Positions 38,200 through 49,185 of a DNA stretch of 64,000 bases are shown here, in pieces. Origin of the DNA: Botryotinia globosa (taxonomy: Eukaryota; Ascomycota; Leotiomycetes; Helotiales; Sclerotiniaceae); the NCBI GenBank assembly GCA_014898425.1, contig RCSZ01000004.1, positions 1,488,001 to 1,552,000 of the forward strand, in the 5' to 3' direction. Made by a program: the position numbers and the translations under genes. The notes below the pieces were generated by a model, which did not search any database, had not been told where the DNA came from, and saw only the letters and a list, made by a program, of their open reading frames with translations. Each line of letters starts with the position of its first letter. Position 1 is the stretch's first letter.

Positions 38200-41153
38200 A
38201 TGGCTTTCTTTAACGGTCTGTACTTGGCTGTGCTCTCCACGGTTTTTTGTCTGGTCGCGGGCCAGAATGGTACTACTAACTCATCGACATACGATGTACT
38301 CGATTATGTTGATCAATTGATTGGAAGTAGTAACGGAGGTTCGATTCTTGAATACCAACTTTTCTTATTCCTGCTGACAACATCTTGAAAGGAAATGTGT
38401 TTCCTGGTGCAACAGTTCCTTTTGGTAAGTAACTGATGAAACTGGCCGTGGAATCCGAGAACCTCCGATTGGAGTGGCGATGGGAGGATCAGTTGGGAAA
38501 ATGTCCATCGCTTCAATGTAGATCAATCTTGTATTAACGATTTTATAGGAATGGCGAAAGCTGTAGCAGATACGAATTCTGGTAGCAACCAGGGTGGTTT
38601 CACGACTGATGGTAGCAACATCACTGGGTTTTCTAGTATGCATGACTCTGGAACCGGAGGTTCTCCATCGTTAGGGAACTTTGCATTATTTCCTTATGCC
38701 GGATGCAAGGGAGATACTGTAGACGGATGTACTTATCCAAAGAAATCGAGAGCCACCCCTTTCGTTGCAGATTCAGTCAAGGCATCTCCTGGATATTTTG
38801 GACTTACATTATCCAGTGGTGTTGCTGTGGATATGACGACAACACAACATACATCATTGTTCAGATTCAAATTCCCAACCACTTCGAATGGAAATGCTTC
38901 CAGCCCATTAATCTTGATGGATTTGACGGACTTGTCTGATTCTCGTCAAGATAATGCCAGCGTCTCTGTTGACGCTACTACTGGAAGAATGATGGGGAAT
39001 GGCAAATTCTTGCCTAGTTTTGGCAGTGGAAATTACGTTCTGTACTTTTGTGCAGACTTTTCAGGTGCTCCCATTCGAGACAATGGTATATTTGTCAACA
39101 GCCGTGCTAGTGCTGATGTCAAGGATCTCAAAATCTCACGTTCAATAAATGGCTATCCTCTTCCAGGAGGAGCATTTGTTCGTTTCCAGTCACCCGGCGA
39201 TGGAATTTTGGCACGTGTTGGTGTCAGCTATATTAGTAGCGATCAAGCATGTGCAAATGCTGAAACAGAAGTTCCAGATTTCGACTTTACTGCTGTACAG
39301 AATGCCGCGGAGACTAACTGGCGCAACAAGATCTCGCCCATTAAAGTTTCGACGGCAGGAATCGACTCTTCGATACTGACAAACTTTTACAGTGGGATTT
39401 ATAGGACGATGGTCAATCCACAAGATTATACCGGTGAAAATCCGTTGTGGCAGAGTGATGAACCCTACTTTGACTCCTTCTACTGGTAGGTTTTGATCAC
39501 CAATCTTGAAAATATTGCTCACCCCCTTTTAGTATTTGGGACTTGTTCCGTTCTCAGACACCATTCTTGACAGTGTTGGATCCCTCCACTGTGGCTAGAA
39601 TGGTTCGTTCGCTCATCGATACATGTTGGTGTCCCCTCACGTCTACATAGCACGTGATTCACTAATATCAATTGCAGATGTTCACGAAGGATGGCTTCCT
39701 GATTGCCGTATGAGTCTATGTAAAGGATTCACACAAGGTGGTTCAAATGCAGACAACATCCTCGCCGATGTTTACATCAAAGGCATTACTGAAGGTATAA
39801 ATTGGGATCTTGGCTACGAGGCTGTTGTCAAGGATGCGGAAGTCGAACCTTACGATTGGTCAAGTGAGGGACGTGGCGGTCTAGATTCATGGAAAGCCCT
39901 TGGATATATACCCGTTCAAGATTGTATGTCTCAGTTTTACAGACCTCCCACAGTCTTCTTGTCAATGAGTTCCAACTAACAATACATAGTTGACTACAAG
40001 GGCTTCGGTACCATGACACGAAGTGTCTCCAGAACGCTGGAATATAGCTACAATGATTTTGTGATTGCAAGCATGGCCTCTGGTCTAGGAGGCCATGAAT
40101 CAGATGTCCAGAAGTATCTCGAACGCAGCGAAAATTGGCAAAATCTATACAACGATGCACAAACATCATATCTCGCGAATGGTACTAACACAGGCTTCAA
40201 AGGGTTCTTCCAACCAAAGTATCTCAATCAAACATGGGGAATGCAAGACCCTTTAAAGTGCAGCAATATAGACAACAATCCCAATAGTGTTTGCTCATTG
40301 CAAAACTCGGGTGCCGAAACTTTTGAAAGTAGCATTTGGGAATATTCATTGTATGTACAGTTGTTTGTTTTCAATTTCTTGCCAGATTTGAAGCAACCAG
40401 AATCTAACTTGCATTCTTAGTTTCGTACCCCACGACCAAGCAAGCCTCATCACCACTTTTGGAGGGCCCGCAGCGTTTGTAAAACGTCTAGACTATCTCC
40501 ATGACAATAACATAACATACATTGGAAACGAGCCCGCTTTCCTCACCGTCTACCAATACCATTACGCCGGTCGTCCAGCCCTCTCGGCTCGCCGCTCCCA
40601 CTTCTACATCCCATCGTTCTTTGCCCCCACAAACGATGGACTGCCAGGTAATGATGATTCTGGTGCTATGGGCTCCTTTGTCGCTTTCAGTATGATGGGA
40701 CTCTTCCCTAATCCAGGTCAGGATGTCTATCTTATCATCCCTCCATACTTCGAATCTGCATCCATTACTTCTCCTCTCACAAACAAAACCGCGACCATCA
40801 GAAACATCAATTTTGACCCCTCATATAAAAATATATACATCCAATCAGCAACATTGAATGGGAAACCTTATACAAAGAATTGGATCGATCATAGCTTTTT
40901 TACGAAAGGAAAAGAGTTAGTTCTGGTATTGGGAAGCAGTGAGAGTAGTTGGGGAACACAAATCAGTGATTTGCCCCCAAGTCTAGGTGAGTACGTGGGT
41001 TATAATGGGACAGGAAATAACACGGCAAGTGGACAGCCGGTTACTGGATTGGCAAGGAGAGCGGTAATTTTTGATGAGAGGGTTGTGCCGGCTAGTGGGA
41101 ATGAGTTGGGAGCTAAGACTGGGGGCAGTTATTGGGCAGAAGCAGCAGGTTAG
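38200..41153 (+). CDS. Secreted GH92 alpha-1,2-mannosidase
   Basis: Seven exons: 38200-38338, 38392-38424, 38549-39485, 39533-39624, 39678-39923, 39990-40350, 40421-41153; 846 residues. The signal peptide is MAFFNGLYLAVLSTVFCLVAG. Splicing keeps the family block GGNVFPGATVPFGMAKAV (exons 1-3), GFSSMHDSGTGG, the FYCIWDLFRSQTPFLT junction (exons 3-4), VHEGWLPDCRMS, GGSNADNILAD and DFDYKGFG, then NEPAFLTVYQYHYAGRPALS, NDDSGAMGSFVAFSMMGLFP and VYLIIPPYF. These are the conserved blocks of GH92, calcium-dependent exo-alpha-mannosidases that trim N-glycans or mannoproteins. The first intron has a weak donor (GTTCGA) but preserves the frame exactly. Exon 2 is only 33 nt. Several N-x-S/T sites indicate secretion and glycosylation. 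Confidence 0.93.
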
Positions 41154-41387
41154 AGATACGAATGGAGCTATTTGCATGAGCACACGAATTGAAATGAGAT
41201 ATTGGGTGTTGGTATGTCTGTGGACGAGCAGAAACTTTACTTCTACAAATGTATTACTAGAATTTTGAAGAGAGCCTTTCTCATGCTATCATTGTGTTTG
41301 TTTCCAAAATTTATCAATTTATCGGGGGCCAAGCATCTCATATTACGAGACGTAAACTTTAAAATACGTGAATCGGTAGTACCGATT

Positions 41388-42345
41388 GAGATGTGCAACA
41401 AAACAAACGTCTTCCAAAAGTCTGAAAGGAAAAGCTGAAGAAATATGACTTTCAGATGTAAGAGTTCTGGCCCCTGCTCACCGCACCTCTGTGACAAATG
41501 TGACAAAATCCCTGCAAAAATAAGGTTTTCCTATACAAATTATTATATTGAATATTTTAATCAAATCTTTATATTTTCTTTTTTAAAAAAATTGAAAATA
41601 ATAAATAATCGAAATCAAAATATAAAATATTATTCGAAATATTTTTTATTATTTTTGTTGAATAGTTATATAGTATTGAAATCAAATTTTTTCAAAAATT
41701 CTAATATATAATGTTTTCCCTAGTGATTTTAAATAAGCGAATTTTCATCAAAATTTAGAATTTTTAATTTTAATCCTTCCAAATCCTATTTCAAAAAAAA
41801 AAATTCTATTTATTTTTTTATAAAATTTGATTAATTAAATAACATTTTTTCAAAAAAAATCTAATTTTGTTTTTTATAATAAGAAATAAACTAGGGTATA
41901 AAAAGTTGAATAATCCCATATTTTAGCTGGAAAAGCGTTACATATATGGTGAGCAGGGGCCAGAACTCTTATAAAGAAAGAGTACTATGAGGATCAAATT
42001 CAGATCCAAGATCTGGTGACAAGTATCGAGATAATTTTCAGAGAAGAACCTTCAGAAAGCATGTTGCTTCAGAGCAGATATACAACAAAATAGCTTTGGT
42101 ATGTCTGAAGGAAAAAGCTGAAGAATTCAGAGTTTTAGATATGCAACAAAAGATGCAATAGATCTTTCAGAAGTCTGAATTGAAAAGCTGAATAAAATGC
42201 CATTTTCGGAGGCAACGCAATAGCACTGTAAGCCTGGGGTATGTCGATATTCACATCTAACGTTTTGAATAACAACTTGGAACTCGCAAAGATATCCTTG
42301 AGAAACGATTTTTCAGAGCAGATGTGTAACAAATAAATGCATAGC
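41388..42345. repeat. Diverged ~60-bp direct repeats interrupted by a MITE
   Basis: Shared blocks are GCAACAAAA or ACAACAAAA, then TCTGAAAGGAAAAGCTGAAG, TCTGAAGGAAAAAGCTGAAG and TCTGAATTGAAAAGCTGAAT at about 41421, 42103 and 42174. A further shared block TTCAGAGCAGAT occurs at about 42066 and 42310. The spacing suggests old tandem duplications. Confidence 0.55.
41461..41969. mobile_element. MITE family A, copy 1 (TA target, 22-bp perfect TIR)
   Basis: The element is 509 bp, very AT-rich and non-coding. Its ends are perfect 22-bp inverted repeats starting AGAGTTCTGGCCCCTGCT and finishing at CACC (41461-41482, and complement 41948-41969). A TA dinucleotide lies directly outside both ends (41459-41460 and 41970-41971), as for Tc1/mariner-type insertion. 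A second copy with matching interior is at 45650-46154. No transposase is present, so it is non-autonomous. Confidence 0.9.
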
Positions 42346-42549
42346 ATCACAACCTACCAAGACGCTCAGTATTTCATGACCGGAGATATAGAGATTCTTC
42401 AACAGTTTATTTTTTCGTTAAAATAATATCGAAGCAAAAAGTAACTTTTAATATATACATCTGCCCTGTCTATTATCTACAAGCTTTTTCCTATCGTCCA
42501 CTTCTCATCATCTCTTCAATCTCATCAAGTCTTCCGCTCGGTATTTCAA

Positions 42550-44499
42550 TCAATGCGCCAATCCCCTCTTAGCACTCTCTTCTACCATTGTCCAATAGAG
42601 TTCTCTACTCCCTGATCTCCATCCCTTACCCCATTTCACAAATGCCAAAAACACGAGTACTTGTGCTAACGAGATAGAGGCAGCGGCTACAAATGTGTTT
42701 TGATAACCGGTATTGAGAATCCAGGGTGTGATGCCGTAGTTGATGGCAAATGACATCGTGTTGCGGATTATTATTACAGTTACTATTGAGACTGTCAAAT
42801 TAGTCCAATGTTTAGGCAAAAATTTGGGATGGAGAAAAGGAGTTCGGACGAAATCAATACGTACCCATAGCCTGTCCTCCAAGCTGTTGATAAGTATCAA
42901 TAGCATAATTACAGCTAACCGAAATAGCAATAGTGATACTAGCTGATAAAATGAACATAGCGAAAATCAATCCATACCAATGAACACTGTGTGCAGCACC
43001 CACCCCCCAAAGAATCAAGCCCACAGGGCAGAAGATAGCAGTGAGAACGAAGAGCAAGAGACGGTGTTCGGGCTCACTATATCTTTGGTTGCGGCGTGCG
43101 AGTCGGATGAGTAGTTTATCGCCGACTGGACCGGCCCAAAGAGCGCTGATAGATCTGTTAGTTTTACTCACGTGAACAAGCTAGAAAGGTGAGCTTACGA
43201 TACAACGGTCCCTAAAGCAGGACCCAAGTAGGATAGTCCAACCATGGATGCAGAGAAATTGTAGGGCGGCGCACTCAGAACCAACGACGCAGTAGCATTC
43301 AGCACATTAAACCACACTAAACTAGATCCGTATGCGAATCCTGCATAAACAACAATCGGATATGTGAAAAATATGAACGGTTGCCAGAAAATGAATTTGA
43401 AATGTGAGAATGAACGAGGTCTATCGATCAGACTCAATTTTTGCATGAAAGTTTGAGGGGAAATTGCGGCCTCTGAGGAGGTGTCCATGCTAGATGATGT
43501 TGCAGATGTGGGCTCGACTTTCTCATCAATTGTTCCTGTAGCAGGATTCGAAGGAGTGTTTTCTGTCTCGCCATCGCGAACAGCATTGAGACTTGTAGCT
43601 GGCCGGTCACGATTTGTTTCTTCTAAGAAGAAGAAGAAGATTATGAACACAAAACCACAGAAAATTGCACACCAGTAATTTAGGGAGTTAGTTTGTGTTT
43701 ATGTACTATGGAAAGAATTCTTAACATAACCCGTTCCCAACTTTGACCATCAGCAATGAAACCGGCAAACACCGGAGCCATGTAGTTACTACCGGCTAAG
43801 GTGAGACCGTATAACATCATGTATGTTCCTCGATCATGTGTGAAACGGATGTCTGAAATCGAAACTTCGCATAGTGATTCGATTGTAGCACCGAGAAATC
43901 CTTGGAGAATCTTTTGACCAATCCAGTCTCCGTTAGTCTTGGTGTATGGGACCCACATAACGACACCAAGAGTAGCTTTGAGGCTCGATTAGTAAAGTAA
44001 TCTGTTTACGATATCCAGAAATTTTACCTAGCAAGGAAAATAAATAAACTGGACGTTTGTCATATTGAAGTGCGATTGGTTGCCAGAAGGCACAGCCCCA
44101 ACCAAAGAACAAAAACATATATCCAGTTCCAGTGTTGAGAGTATCCAAGGTAAAACCTGTGTTCATCGAAACGGGTACTAATATCGAATAGATAGCTGAG
44201 CATGGGAATCCGACAGCTAAGGCATATCTATGTTTGTCTGTCAGTAAAGCTCAAGATTGAACCAGAGCATAACTCACAAACAGATACAGAATGTTTATAG
44301 AGATTTACGCTTAGGAGACCAATCCAGCGGATTGTCAGGATGAACTCGCCGGTGGGGGAACCAATACGACTTCTTCAGCAGAACCCGAAGCATGTTTCGT
44401 GAGAAGTGTTCCATCAAGATCAATCAGATGGACAGTTCCAGGAGTAGGACTGTCATGAGAAATACTGACATTGTTTCCAACAGAAGCCATATCCGCCAT
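42550..44499 (-). pseudogene. Decayed major facilitator (MFS) transporter
   Basis: The body reads as a typical fungal 12-TM MFS carrier: NPLDWSPKRKSL before TM1, ALAVGFPCSAIYSILVPVS, GTGYMFLFFGWGCAFWQPIA, GFLGATIESLCEVSISDI, DRGTYMMLYGLTLAGSNYMAP, a Ser/Thr-rich central loop, DRPRSFSHFKFIFWQPFIFF, then SALWAGPVGDKLLIRLARR and the C-terminal helices to the stop at 42550. Several introns still splice cleanly. Three lesions break it. A C5 run (plus-strand G5, 44354-44358) puts LVPPP out of frame with HPDNPLDW. A TAA at 44295-44297 lies in KRKSL*TFCICL, where homologues have a sense codon. The acceptor before YWCAIF is AA instead of AG (43679-43680). The substrate is unknown. Flanked by two MITE copies. 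Confidence 0.7.
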
Positions 44500-45649
44500 A
44501 CTCACGTCTTCTCGATCGCGAAAGAAGATATCAAACAAATGCAGAGAAAACCGAGTTTAAAAGTTAAAATGCAATGTAACATCAGAGAAATGAGGATTCG
44601 CGGCACTTATCTGCGAACCCAGAATCGCGATACGCATCTGCCAGATCGGACGAGACTCTATGTGCAGAATATCCCCTGTTCACATCATGAGAGTATTCGG
44701 CTTATCCTATTACATAAAGAGATTTCCGCGCGAATCCTTTCGCTACATACCATACTGAGTTTCATTTGACCGCAATCATGCCATTCCCATTTCGTTTGTC
44801 CCGAACTAGCGGTCTCGAATCAGAAATTTTCAACTTCCAACACCTTTCGCGGTAGGAAACTCGTATCCAATGCTATCGAGAAAGTAGCCCTCGTTGCCCA
44901 TGTTTGAAGGCGAATCAAACCAGTTTCATATTTGCAGGCGGCTGCAAAAGTTTCTTAAATGATTGGAAGCATTTGTCCAGGTAGTATACAAGACACCTAA
45001 TTGAAATTTCTTACCCATTGGCAGCGGATGATAGCCGTTTAGAATACTGGTTCGCAGTTTGCATTCTGGTCGAAGGATATAGATTACTAACCCACTTCAG
45101 ATCCACGAATGAATAGTGGAATTCCCAAGCGTTTTGATCAATTTTAGCTTCAAATCCTAATATTTTTTAGAAAAAGGATTATGTGACTACGAAGGTTGGA
45201 AGGATAATTATTATTAATGATACTAAAAAATGATCGAAGTTTTCCCCATTTTTAAGTTTTAGATCAATCAAATCACGATACTAGCTGAATATTTATATAG
45301 TAAAATTTATCAAACAAAATTATTATCAAAAATCACATTTTATTCAAAATTATAAATTCTAATTGAATTTCGAAATCTAAATTCTATCTAAAACTTATCT
45401 AGAATCTATTTTAAAATCTATAGAAAGTTTTAAAAGCTTTAAATATTATAAAATTATTAGAATTGATAAAAAGCAAGTAAAAGCTTCATATATTGAATTT
45501 TGAAAGGGGAATAATTCAATATTTATTTGAATAATTAAAAGTAATAATAAATTCTCTGAAAACAATAAGATTTCACTAAAAGTGGAATTGATATTAATTA
45601 CCCTTCAACCTTTGTATGAAAATGGCCTGCTATAGAAGTATATATAGTA
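44500..45649. other. AT-rich intergenic region between MFS relic and MITE copy 2
   Basis: The left part (44500-45000) is of ordinary composition and would be the transporter's promoter. From about 45160 to 45600 it becomes strongly AT-rich with no open frames. No terminal repeats found for this block. Confidence 0.45.
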
Positions 45650-46154
45650 AGAATTCTAGCATCTGCTCACCGCACCTTTGTAACAAATGTGACAAAATCC
45701 CTGCAAAAATGAGGTTTTCTCATACAAATTATTATATTGAATATTTCAATCAAATCTTTATATTTTCTTTTTTAAAAAATCAAAAATAATAAATAATTGA
45801 AATTAAAATATAAAAAATTATTCGAAATATTTTTATTATTTTTATTGAATAATTATATAATATTGAAATCGAATTTTTTTAAAAATTCTAATATGTAATA
45901 TTTTCCCTATATAAAATAAACGAATTTTTATCAAAATTTAGAATTTTCAATTTTAATCCTTTCAAATCCTATTTCAAAAAAAAAAAAATTCTATTTATTT
46001 TTTTATAAAATTTGATTAATTAAATAACATTTTTTCAAAAAAAATCTAATTTTGTTTTTTATAATAAAAAATAAACTAGGGTATGAAAAATTGAATAATC
46101 CCATATTTTAGCTGAAAAAGCGTTATATATGCGGTGAGGAGAAGCCGGAACTCT
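45650..46154. mobile_element. MITE family A, copy 2
   Basis: 505 bp, same orientation and nearly the same interior as the copy at 41461-41969, including long identical AT-rich stretches such as AATTCTATTTATTTTTTTAT and TGATTAATTAAATAACATTT. The terminal repeats are degraded: about 20 of 25 positions match, both inner ends reading CTCACCGCA. TA flanks both sides (45648-45649 and 46155-46156). It lies between the MFS relic and the amidase relic. Confidence 0.88.
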
Positions 46155-46460
46155 TACATGGAGTACATAATCACTTGATATGCTTCTATGAATGCACCAG
46201 GTTCTAGACACCCGTATTCAAGGTTTTGAACACAATAGTAACGCCACCAATACACTTCTTTTGGTATACCGAGCCCAATAGGAATTTAACACTCGAAAAA
46301 TATGGAGTATGATGGCTTGGGAAAATGGCAGTCCAAGATGCCCAGGCTTTTTGGACCCAAACTTGATAATCGAGGGTCCGAACCATAGGCATAGAAACTT
46401 GGCAGATCAATTCAATCAGAATGCCCGATTCCACTTACTTGAACACTCTATCAGGTATCC

Positions 46461-48260
46461 TTAAAGTAAAATGTCGGCATTGAAGTTTGTGACAGGAAAT
46501 GCAATATTTGGATAATCAAGGAGGTTCCATATAGATGTGTAGCCCCAATATTTTGAAGTGTCGTGAGGAGGAGCTGGAAGCGGACCGGCTGGACAAAGAA
46601 TAAGATCCATCTTTTGATGCTATGGTACTCCATTCTGCGATCGTGGTTAGCAACAAGCATTGAATTTTGACATTACGAGTCTCTGTAACTTGCCTTGTGA
46701 ATTCAAGTATTGAATTAAATTCCGTTGCATGCTCCAATCCTATGCTTCTTGATGAGTTAGGTTCTGAACTCCCGAGGAGTCTTTCAAAGTGTAATTGGTC
46801 AGAGGGAGACCGGGCTCCCCAGAAAGAGCCAATGTATCTGCGAAGAGCTCTCCACCATCGCACTCATAGAGTTTCGTCTAAATACGACATCGTATTAGTT
46901 TAAAAGCGGTCTTTGAAATGACTGGCAAAGCTTACCACAACTTTTGTAATTGGAGACTCAAGCTTACTAGAATCTTCATGGCTTTAACATGCTAGTAAGG
47001 TTTCCATTCAATAATCTCAACTCCGGGAACCTATTTCATTTTTTCGACTACTTCATTCAATTCTCTAGACACCGGTGGTGAAGGTTTTACTATGCTATCA
47101 TAAGCCCGACGGTAAGTCTATCTGTGGATGTTTGTCCCGTTATCCATGGCTTCTGGTGTAAACAAGGATCACTGACCCAAGGTTTCGAGTGTAAGGCGAC
47201 TTTCATGAAAATATCGATGCCTTCAAGTGATCGATTCAAGGAACCAATGGTACCAGCGATGGTATCGCATCCCATACTGGGAGCTGCAAGTCCTACGAGT
47301 GGGAGACGAAAGGTCGTTGGACGTAAGCCGTAAAGTCCGCATTGAACTGCAGGAGATCTGATGCTACCACATACTGAATGTTAAAAAAAAGTACAAAGAA
47401 ACGGGTAGGATATTAAAGATTTACCAACTTCCGATCTAATTACAAGCAAATTCCCGCCAAGAGCTCGGAAGGCTGATTCACCACCTGATGATCCCCCGGG
47501 TGCCAGGGCTGTATTGTGAGGATTGTTAGTTCGACCAGCTATATTATTGACAGTTTCTAGCATCATATCCATGACAAAGTTGCGTCAGTAGGGTACTAGA
47601 TTGCCAGAACTCAAAGTTTTACGATCTCTTGAAAACTTGCCAAACCTTGCGGCTCGCTAGTTCTCACATAGAGTACTGCACCAGTAGCCAAGAGAATCTG
47701 CAGAATATTCGCGTCGTCATGGTGTTTGCGGCCAACCCAACCGACTAATCCACAAGTATTATCCAAATCCTTCATGCCAATATGTTCCTTCACACTTGTT
47801 GGGAGACCATGAAATGGTCCTATTGGACCAATTTCTGCAAAGTGCTCATCAAGTTCTTTTGCCCGTGAAACTGCTCGCTCAGGAAGAAGTTCATAGACGC
47901 AGCCGGAAAGCATCACGTTGATCTCAGTTCTTGTGATTATAAAATCCAAATTTTAGATATAAATAGGAGCACGAACCAATTTCTGAGCTACCGCAGCACG
48001 TCGAAGAATAGCTTTCGTGACAGCTAATGGAATAAGCTTTCCAGTAGCAATAGAAGTGAATAGTTCCCCAATTGGTGTTTCGGTGATCGTGATCTTTTCT
48101 GGGCTCAAGTACTTTCTGGGGAGTAGAATTACTCGACGGGGTAATTTTCGGTAATTTCGACAATGGCAGGCTCAACTTTGGTGATCGTAGCATCTCGATG
48201 CTTTTGGACCTCGCTTGCTACATCCTGCCACTTTGTAACACCTGCTGAAACTCTTGATGC
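46461..48260 (-). pseudogene. Decayed amidase (acetamidase type)
   Basis: Reads as a fungal amidase-signature enzyme in broken pieces. N-terminal KWQDVASEVQKHRDATI; then, in another frame, YLSPEKITITETPIGEL and TKAILRRAAVAQKL; then RAKELDEHFAEIGPIGPFHG with LPTSVKEHIGMKDLDNTCG carrying the catalytic lysine; then NNPHNTALAPGGSSGGESA with the cis-serine; then GSIRSPAVQCGLYGLRPT with the nucleophile serine; and the C-terminal YTSIWNLLDYPNIAFPVT. Lesions: frame change near 48135, no start codon found, frame change near 47100, and in-frame TAG codons at 47031-47033 (EKMK*VPGVEI) and 46992-46994 (WKPY*HVKAM). Downstream of the C-terminal block the sequence no longer resembles the family. The intact enzyme would hydrolyse small amides. 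Confidence 0.8.
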
Positions 48261-49128
48261 CAATTCAAAACTCTAATCTGAGATGCGTGGGTTGTTTCAA
48301 TGGGCAAGGCAAAGCCACATTTTCTAGAAAGTGATGATAACACCTTACACTAGTGAGAGTGCATTGTCACCATTACATACTGTCTGTATAGGCATGCATT
48401 TGGAATGCTTCAAGCATACGGCCCATAATTCTGGGCATAATTCAAAGCTTAGTTTTGCCCCCTAAACTTCAGCCCATGGTGTCTCCTTATGCATACTCCC
48501 CTGCAAATAGAATTTTAGACAGTCATCTTGAAGCAGAATGGAAGGAAATGTCAAGCCATGCTGTCCGACCACCAAAGTTAATTGAATAAAGTTTGTGAAG
48601 TACAGGGATTGGAGGTCTCGAATATTCAGCACATCTCAGGGTCTGATTCTTCCCCTCAGTATGTTAATTCTGAAGTAAGCATGCGATATATGAGCATGGG
48701 GCATGAAATCCAAGGTAGAGTCCCCGAAAGTCGAGACGGGCACCAGTAACCATATACTACCCGCATTCAATCATTGCAGGTAACGTGTTTCCGGTTCGAC
48801 TGCAAACCCATACTCGGGATTGGTCAAGGTTTCTTCTTCGTTTTTCAATTTTTTTTCCTGACATGGCTTCTATAAATTAAAAATAAGAATAAAAAAAAAT
48901 ATTTTTAATTTGATGAATAATTCATATTTTTATAAATCTGTATAAACTTTAAAATTTAAAGTTTTAGTATATAAAATCTAAAGTAATAATAAATAAAATC
49001 TAAAACTATAGATTTATTTTGAATTAGAATTTATAATTATATATGAGTTTAAATAAAACTATTCTTATATTTTTTAGTTATTCAAATAACAATAATATTT
49101 TGAAAATTCAAATTACTTTATTTAATTT

Positions 49129-49185
49129 ATATATATATTATATATATCACGGTGATATATATATATTATATATATATATATTTTT
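49129..49185. repeat. AT-dinucleotide palindrome
   Basis: Two runs of alternating AT meet at CACGGTG (about 49148-49154), so TATATATCAC and GTGATATATA can pair as a long cruciform or hairpin. Confidence 0.7.

Larger units (their letters stand above)
41154..42549. other. GH92 3' flank with diverged tandem repeats and a MITE
   Basis: Apart from the MITE at 41461-41969, the flank contains at least three diverged copies of a ~60-bp unit with the pattern (AGA)TRTRCAACAAA...TCTGAAnGnAAAAGCTGAAkAA: about 41391-41445, 42078-42135 and 42138-42198, with a partial copy near 42314. The MITE lies between the first copy and the others. No gene recognised. Confidence 0.5.

Noticed and set aside
44550..44769. 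Plus-strand frame upstream of the MFS relic
   Set aside because: Overlaps the relic's start and promoter region, no recognisable features.
46204..46434. 76-codon frame as the missing C terminus of the amidase
   Set aside because: The sequence does not resemble amidase C termini, and the amidase relic already reaches a stop at 46461.
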